From NCBI RefSeq assembly GCF_009829325.1, contig NZ_VUOS01000035.1:1-64000 (forward strand): a stretch of DNA of 64,000 nt, written 5' to 3'. Under the pieces are notes generated by a model. That model was given only the letters and a program-made list of their open reading frames with translations, searched no databases and was not told the DNA's origin. Each line of letters opens with the position of its first letter. Position 1 is the first letter of the stretch. The DNA is from Nocardia sp. CY41 (GTDB lineage Bacteria; Actinomycetota; Actinomycetes; Mycobacteriales; Mycobacteriaceae). The translations under genes were made by a program, and so were the position numbers. Positions 59,217 to 64,000 of the stretch are shown piece by piece.

Positions 59217-60197
59217 TCAAGGCGTGAAGGTCTGCAGATGATCCACGGTGACGAAGGTGCTGTGCGGAGCGGCCGCGGCCACCGCCGCCCGCAGTGGCTC
59301 GAGGCCGCCCCAGTCGCGCGCGGGTTCGGTGAGCGGGTGATCGAAGTCGTCCCAATGGGTGGGCAGCACGTAGCGCGGATTGCCGGTGGCGCGCAGCAGG
59401 CGTGCGACGTAATCCTGGATCTTGCCGCCTCCGGCGGGCAGCAGCAGCACATCCGGGCGCAAGCCCGCCACTTCCGACTCGATGTAGTTCGAGCCGCCGA
59501 AGTCCAGCACACTCACCCCGCCGCCGCTCACCTCATAGGCGAGCGTGCCGCCCTCGACCAGATCGCGAATCACTCTCGGCTGCGGCAGATTTCCCGTTCC
59601 GAGGCCGGGCCGGGTGCCCGCGAAAGCCACCGTCGCGCGCGGCCCCGACGCGGAGTGCAGCGAACGCAGCACCCGGATGGTGTACCCGTCGAAGCGGAGG
59701 AACTCGCCACCGGTGGCCAATGCGAGCTGCTGCTCGGGCGCGCCGAGCGCGGCCATCAGGTTCAGGTGCGTCTCGGTGCCGAGCACCGTCGCTCCCGTCT
59801 TCTTCGCCAGGTACGGCACGTCGGCGAGATGGTCGTAGTGGCCGTGGGTGACCAGGATGTGGTCGGCACGCAGTTCGCCGCTGTCGACGTAGCGGTCGAT
59901 CAGCGCGGTGTCCACCGTGATCGGCGTCTGCGGGTCCGCTCCCTCGGCGGTGTAGGTTCCGGTATGGAACCTGGTCAGCCACGGATCGATGAGCACGACC
60001 TTGCCTCCGGGCAGGCGGATCTCCCAGCTGTTGTTCCCCCACCACCGCAGCGTCACCTCGCCGGACGACCCACCCGCCGACACCGGCGCCGCCGCCTCGT
60101 TGTTCGTGGAATCCGTTGCACCGCAAGCAACTAGACCCGTAAGCGCGGCCGCCCCCGCAGTCGCGCCGAAGAATTCACGCCGTCCGAAACCTCTCAT
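59217..60197 (-). CDS. Metallo-beta-lactamase-fold lipoprotein
   Basis: The 326-aa protein carries an N-terminal RRxFFG-type signal (MRGFGRREFFGATAGAAALT) ending in lipobox LVAC, suggesting Tat export and lipid anchoring. The mature domain is an MBL hydrolase similar to UlaG and YtnP-like proteins: EVTLRWWGNNSWEIRLPGG, LIDPWLTRFHTG, zinc motif ILVTHGHYDHLADVPYLAKK (HxHxDH), VLDFGGSNYIESEVAGLRPD and a late His in LPTHWDDFDHPL. Substrate unknown. It is divergent from the LysR gene and probably its target. Confidence 0.85.
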   Translation of the reverse strand: MRGFGRREFFGATAGAAALTGLVACGATDSTNNEAAAPVSAGGSSGEVTLRWWGNNSWEIRLPGGKVVLIDPWLTRFHTGTYTAEGADPQTPITVDTALIDRYVDSGELRADHILVTHGHYDHLADVPYLAKKTGATVLGTETHLNLMAALGAPEQQLALATGGEFLRFDGYTIRVLRSLHSASGPRATVAFAGTRPGLGTGNLPQPRVIRDLVEGGTLAYEVSGGGVSVLDFGGSNYIESEVAGLRPDVLLLPAGGGKIQDYVARLLRATGNPRYVLPTHWDDFDHPLTEPARDWGGLEPLRAAVAAAAPHSTFVTVDHLQTFTP

Positions 60198-60253
60198 GCG
60201 GGCACCACACCACACGCGCGGCGTCCCTGTCCAAGACCGCACTGCGCGGTCGG

Positions 60254-60273
60254 CGATATCGGAACGGATATCG
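60254..60273. promoter_or_regulatory. CGATATC inverted repeat in the LysR/MBL divergent region
   Basis: CGATATC (60254-60260) and GATATCG (60267-60273) are exact reverse complements separated by six bases. The site lies 8 bp before the LysR start and 57 bp before the lipoprotein start, where a LysR protein typically binds to control itself and the divergent gene. Confidence 0.5.
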
Positions 60274-60280
60274 TCGCAGC

Positions 60281-61231
60281 ATGGACCAGCTGCGTCAGCT
60301 CCGGTACTTCGTCGCCGTCGCGGAAGAATTGCATTTCGGGCGGGCCGCCGAACGCCTCGGCATCGCCCAGCCACCGCTGAGCCAGCGCATCCGCCGCCTC
60401 GAGACCGACCTCGGCGCGCGGCTGTTCGACCGCGACAGCCGCCGGGTCGAACTCACCGAGGCCGGGCAGATTCTGCTCGCGGAGTCGAGGGACCTGCTCG
60501 CCCGCTGGGAACGGACGCGAACGCTGGTCGCCAAGGCGCATCGCGGCGAGATGGACGCAGTGCGGATCGGTGTGCCGCCCGAACTGGCCGGGCGGGTGCT
60601 CGCCGCGCTGCTCACCGCGTTCGAGACCAGGGACATCCGGGTCGATCTACAGGAGCTGACCACCGCCGAGCAGGTCCGGCTGCTCGCCGACCGGCAGCTC
60701 GACGCCGGCTTGCTGCAACACCCGGTCGACGTGGTCGGCCTCGAACTCGGGCCGGTGGTGGAGACGCCGCTCGGCGTGGTGCTGCCCCGCGATTCGCCGC
60801 TGGCCGCACGGTCGGCCCTGGCACTGGCCGACCTGTCCGGGCACGGCTTGGTGATCTTCCCGCGGGCCGCCGCGCCGGGACTCTACGACGCCACGCTGCG
60901 CCGATGCTGGGAACACGGTTTCCGTCCGTCGTCGGTACAGCACGCGCGCAATCCGGAATTCGTCCTCGGGATGGTGCTCTCCGGCCGCGGGGTGGCCTTC
61001 GACCAGGGCATGGTGGCGCAGAAGGAACCACGCGTGGTCTGGCGTCCGCTGCCGGAGGGAGCGCTGAGCCATCGCCTGTCGCTGGCCTGGCCGGTGGGCG
61101 GGGCGCATCCGCTGGTACGCGAGCTGGCCGAACTGGTCGTGACGGTCGTGCAGGGCGACGGCGCGTCCCGGCCGAGCACGGTCGCCGACCCGCCGCAGCG
61201 GCCGTGGAACGTCGTCTACGGTGCGCCGTGA
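60281..61231 (+). CDS. LysR-family transcriptional regulator
   Basis: The 316-aa protein has the canonical N-terminal winged HTH (LRQLRYFVAVAEELHFGRAA, LGIAQPPLSQRIRRLETDLG, RLFDRDSRRVELTEAG) and a periplasmic-binding-like effector domain with VRIGVPPELAGRVLAALLTA and VVLPRDSPLAARSALALADL. ATG 60281 is used. It is divergent from the MBL lipoprotein and likely controls it through the inverted repeat between them. Its 3' end overlaps that of the convergent serine hydrolase by 16 bp. Confidence 0.9.
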   Translation: MDQLRQLRYFVAVAEELHFGRAAERLGIAQPPLSQRIRRLETDLGARLFDRDSRRVELTEAGQILLAESRDLLARWERTRTLVAKAHRGEMDAVRIGVPPELAGRVLAALLTAFETRDIRVDLQELTTAEQVRLLADRQLDAGLLQHPVDVVGLELGPVVETPLGVVLPRDSPLAARSALALADLSGHGLVIFPRAAAPGLYDATLRRCWEHGFRPSSVQHARNPEFVLGMVLSGRGVAFDQGMVAQKEPRVVWRPLPEGALSHRLSLAWPVGGAHPLVRELAELVVTVVQGDGASRPSTVADPPQRPWNVVYGAP

Positions 61232-62085
61232 ACGATGCGACCGATCGCCTCGACGGCGGCGGCTCCGATCGCGCGGTCCACCTCGGGCAACCGCTGCACC
61301 AGAGTCGCGGCCCTGGTGAAAACCGCCACGGCGTAACACTTCCCGTCCGGATACTCGACGACGCCGATTTCGTTGCGCACGCCGGGCAGCGTCCCGGTCT
61401 TCGCCCAGACCTGCACGTCCGGCGGGAAAGCGGCGGCGAGCCGATACCAGTTCACCTGCTGGCGCATCAGGTCACGGACCCACCGGCACGCCTCCGGCGC
61501 ACCCGCCTGGTCCCGGGCGATCAGGGTGAGCAGCCGCACCATCTCCCGCGGGGTGCTCGCGGTGGTGCGCCGCGGGTCAAGCGCCCGGGTGCACAGCACC
61601 TGTTCGGCGTTCAGCGCGGAGAACCGGCGGGCGAACTCGGCCGGGTCGGCCGCGCCGATGTCCTCGGCCATGGATTGCACGATCGCGCGCGGCGGGCCCA
61701 CGACCCGCGTGGCGGGGAGATCCAGTTCGCGCAGCAAGGACCGCACGTTGTCGAGTCCCACGCGGTCGAACAGCAGGTCGGCGGCGGTGTTGTCGCTGAT
61801 GGTGAGCGCGAAGTACGCCGCGTCGCGCAGGCTGAGCTCGACGTCGTCGGCGCAGCCCGCGGTGCCGACGCCGCCGAGCCGATCCGCCGCCCTGGTTCGC
61901 ATCCGGTCGGCGGGGTCCAGTTGTCCCGCCGCCACTTGCCTCGCGAACTCCAGGACGAGGGGCACTTTCACCACCGAGGCCAGCACCACCGGCTCGTCCG
62001 CGCCAGCGCCCGCTTCGGCGCCGCAGTGGACGCAGCGGGCATGGATCCACCCCTCGACGCCCGCCGCCCGGAATATCGCCTGCAC
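61216..62085 (-). CDS. Class A beta-lactamase-fold serine hydrolase, atypical
   Basis: The 289-aa protein has the three active-site boxes of the family: SVVK (Ser37, Lys40), SDN in LTISDNTAADLLFDR (97-99) and KTG in VWAKTGTLPGV (229-231). It has no signal peptide, and the omega-loop Glu166 motif (ExxLN) is replaced by sequence around RALDPRRTTASTPREM. Without the deacylating Glu it is unlikely to hydrolyse penicillins efficiently. A cytoplasmic esterase or ligand-binding role is possible. The start ATG 62085 is uncertain. Confidence 0.75.
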   Translation of the reverse strand: MQAIFRAAGVEGWIHARCVHCGAEAGAGADEPVVLASVVKVPLVLEFARQVAAGQLDPADRMRTRAADRLGGVGTAGCADDVELSLRDAAYFALTISDNTAADLLFDRVGLDNVRSLLRELDLPATRVVGPPRAIVQSMAEDIGAADPAEFARRFSALNAEQVLCTRALDPRRTTASTPREMVRLLTLIARDQAGAPEACRWVRDLMRQQVNWYRLAAAFPPDVQVWAKTGTLPGVRNEIGVVEYPDGKCYAVAVFTRAATLVQRLPEVDRAIGAAAVEAIGRIVHGAP

Positions 62086-62151
62086 CGATGCAGCATCCCC
62101 GGCCTCGGCGGCGCGGACGGCACCGGGGTCGCGGGAACGGATGCGAACGGT

Positions 62152-62694
62152 TCAGTCCTCGCCGGGAGCGGACTGCGCGAGCCGCCGCTCGAGTTCGGCC
62201 ACCCGCTGCCGGTAGTCGGCCGATTCGTCCAGCCGAGCGGACATTTCGTCGGTCAGCTGGGCGATGCGGCCGAGATAGCGGTGCGCGGGACGGGCGGCCC
62301 AGTGGGCGCCGGCGCGGCCGTATTCCACCGCCCGGCCGACATCCTCGGCCGCGATTCCGGCGGCGGCCGCGTCCGCCGTGGCCGCGGCGCGCGCGGCCTC
62401 GAGCTGGTCCACGCGCAGGCGCGTCGCCTGGTCGTGACCGGCCGTTCCGAGCGACGCGCGCTCGGCCGGCGAGGTCCTGGATTTCGCTCAGGTACCCGGC
62501 GTTCTGGGCATCCTGCACGGCCATCAGCTCGTAGTCGTGTGGATCGGTGCGCGGCGAACCCGGTCCGGCAGCAGAGCGGCGCGCGGCCGCAGGTCGATAC
62601 CGAAGACCGGAACGCGCTCCAGCGCTGCCTTGGTCTTCTTCGTCCGGGTCACGGGGACCGTGTATTCCGCGCTTCCGGCGTAGACGTCGGTCAT
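62152..62694 (-). pseudogene. Hypothetical coiled-coil protein broken by two frameshifts
   Basis: Three consecutive reverse-strand frames form one plausible protein. ATG 62694 starts MTDVYAGSAEYTVPVTRTKK and VPVFGIDLRPRAALLPDRV, then stops at 62524. The next frame gives HDYELMAVQDAQNAGYLSEI. The third gives ASLGTAGHDQATRLRVDQLE and YGRAGAHWAARPAHRYLGRI, ending RVAELERRLAQSAPGED at 62155. A total of about 180 residues with a C-terminal coiled coil is implied. Pseudogenisation or sequence error are both possible. The family is not recognised. Confidence 0.55.
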
Positions 62695-63260
62695 CGTCGT
62701 TCGACCTCACATATCGTGCCGCGCGGTGTTCCGGCGCGGCCGGCCCTGCTCTGCCCCGCCGTCCGCACGCGGCGGACTCGGTCAGCGGATCCGCGCGGCG
62801 TCCCGCGCCGATCGCCGCGGTGCAGCACGAGGACATCCTCGCCAATTCCTCGGGTCGAGCGCGCGGAACTATCCTCACTAGCGAGAACGCCGGTCCGGCA
62901 GCCGTTTTCGCGCTCCGGGATACTCGGAGGTGACGCGCGCCTCCTCCGCGCGAAAGGACCGCGAAAAGACCGAGCGGCGCAGGCTCGGCAGCACTTCATC
63001 CGCAATCGCCGCGCAACGGCTTCGCGCTCGCGCGGTCACCGCTCGCGCGCCCGCGATCGACCGATCCGGACGAGTGCGATCTCCGGCCCGCGCTCGCCCG
63101 CCGCGGCGAGGCCTCGCGTACCCGCACGCGGGCCGCGCTTCGCTCCGCGCCGAATCGGCGCAGGTGACGTCAGGGTACGACCACGCAGCCCGCATCCGAG
63201 GACCGTTGCGCGGGGACCACGACACCCGACTTATCCGGGCCGGCAACTAGGCTGAAGCGA
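62695..63260. other. Long intergenic region before the CoA transferase
   Basis: About 565 very GC-rich bases hold no convincing gene on either strand. Open frames here are chance products of GC bias, rich in Arg, Ala and Pro. CG-rich simple repeats occur around 63020-63130. A promoter for the gene at 63261 must lie here but no clear boxes are seen. Confidence 0.4.
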
Positions 63261-64000
63261 GTGAACACGCACGCACGGCTCGTCCAGGACTACGAGGCCG
63301 GTATCGGTGTCACCGCCTCGCGCACCTCCCCCGCGCCCGATCCGGGTAGCAATCTCGCCGCGACATTACCGGTCTGGGCGCTGGCCGCTGGTTCGGTCGC
63401 GGCCCTGGCCGCCGCCGCGAATCGCATGCGGACCGCGCGCGGTCTCCACCCGGTGGCACATCGCATCGATCCGGCTCGCATCACCGCGGCCTTCTCCAGC
63501 GAGCGCCTCTTGAGTATCGACGGCCGAGGGCCGACACCGTTCGCCGACCTCTCCGGATTCTTCCCCACCTTCGACGGATGGGTTCGTACGCACGCGAACT
63601 ATCCGCACCACCGGGCCCGGCTGTTCGCCACGCTCGGCCTGCCAGAGTCCGCGCCGGTCGATCTCCTCGTCGCACAGATGGCCATGATCCGCGCCTCCGA
63701 CCTGGAGGAGCAGGCCGCCGCGCAGGGCGCCATCGCCGTCCGTGTCCGCACCGAGGAGGAATGGTCCGCCAGCCCGGAGGGACGAGCCGCGGCGTCGGGT
63801 CCGTTGGTCGCGATCGACGAGCGCGCCGATCGCGGAGACACCGGATTGCCCGGGGGTGCGGCGCCACTGCAGCCGCTACGAGGACTGCGCGTGCTCGATC
63901 TGACCAGGGTGATCGCGGGACCGGTCGCGACGCGGGCACTGGCGTTGCTCGGCGCCGAGGTGCTGCGCGTCGACCCGCCGCAGCTGCCCGAGATCTCCTG
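63261..64000 (+). CDS. CaiB/BaiF-type (family III) CoA transferase, N-terminal part
   Basis: GTG 63261 opens a frame that runs off the right edge (246 residues seen). It shows AFSSERLLSIDGRGPTPFAD, LSGFFPTFDGWVRTHANYPH, RTEEEWSASPEGRAAASGP and, at about residues 210-240, LRGLRVLDLTRVIAGPVATR and ALALLGAEVLRVDPPQLPE. The last is the start of the canonical family III CoA-transferase domain. Such two-part proteins occur in actinobacterial fatty-acid or steroid catabolism. Completeness and substrate cannot be judged from this fragment. Confidence 0.8.
   Translation, partial: MNTHARLVQDYEAGIGVTASRTSPAPDPGSNLAATLPVWALAAGSVAALAAAANRMRTARGLHPVAHRIDPARITAAFSSERLLSIDGRGPTPFADLSGFFPTFDGWVRTHANYPHHRARLFATLGLPESAPVDLLVAQMAMIRASDLEEQAAAQGAIAVRVRTEEEWSASPEGRAAASGPLVAIDERADRGDTGLPGGAAPLQPLRGLRVLDLTRVIAGPVATRALALLGAEVLRVDPPQLPEIS

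Overview
The window is a very GC-rich actinobacterial chromosome segment, most likely Nocardia or a close relative in the Mycobacteriales. This is inferred from the gene content: DUF5753/Scr1-type XRE regulators with a DUF397 partner, PF04672 SAM-dependent methyltransferase, several secreted LIP-type lipases, a mycolyltransferase-fold esterase, an acyl-ACP desaturase, fused MaoC dehydratases, an Rv1733c-like membrane protein, and a LigC/LigD-polymerase pair arranged as in mycobacteria. GTG and TTG starts are common and many genes overlap by ATGA or GTGA.

Bases 1-9000 are a gene graveyard. They hold the tail of an unidentified CDS, a heavily deleted IS256-family transposase, a Fic protein split by a frameshift, unrecognised low-signal DNA, decayed remains of a phenylacetate-type catabolic operon (paaZ 3' end, an EthD-type protein, paaI), an IS5-family transposase fragment cutting paaZ, a group II intron reverse-transcriptase fragment, a small membrane protein and an Mrr restriction endonuclease that has lost its nuclease domain.

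From 9.8 to 30.8 kb the sequence is intact and centred on lipids: secreted lipases and esterases, two paralogous MaoC dehydratases, a desaturase operon headed by a PucR-like protein lacking its helix-turn-helix, an acyl-CoA carboxylase beta subunit, a TetR/Rv1733c-like pair with a perfect palindromic operator, two tandem XRE regulators, a lipoprotein, an NmrA-like reductase and an ABM monooxygenase.

From 30.8 to 36.8 kb lies a regulatory island: small proteins with short coupled leader frames, a DUF397/XRE pair, a PF04672 methyltransferase, a full-length PucR-like regulator, a CBS protein and a PPOX-fold protein. One DNA element (GTGCAGATG followed by CTTGCAT) recurs at four loci here and upstream of one tandem XRE gene, and at two of them doubles as the -35 box of a well-spaced promoter.

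From 36.8 to 43.7 kb is a compact, translationally coupled operon that I could not match to a known pathway: a SufS-like PLP enzyme, an unknown protein fused to a heavy-metal-associated domain, a type III PLP decarboxylase and a cysteine synthase-rhodanese fusion, converging on a stand-alone NRPS condensation-domain protein with a divergent TetR. It is followed by a caspase-like/STAND-NTPase/TPR protein, divergent from an NfeD-like/flotillin pair.

The last 15 kb carry a cold-shock protein, LigC and a LigD-type polymerase, a DUF4190-like protein, an acyl-CoA dehydrogenase/TetR pair, an alpha/beta hydrolase with Gly at the nucleophile position, an atypical zinc-ribbon SDR, a DUF2784 protein, a type II thioesterase, a metallo-beta-lactamase-fold lipoprotein divergent from a LysR regulator, a beta-lactamase-fold serine hydrolase, a twice-frameshifted gene, and the start of a CoA transferase running off the end.
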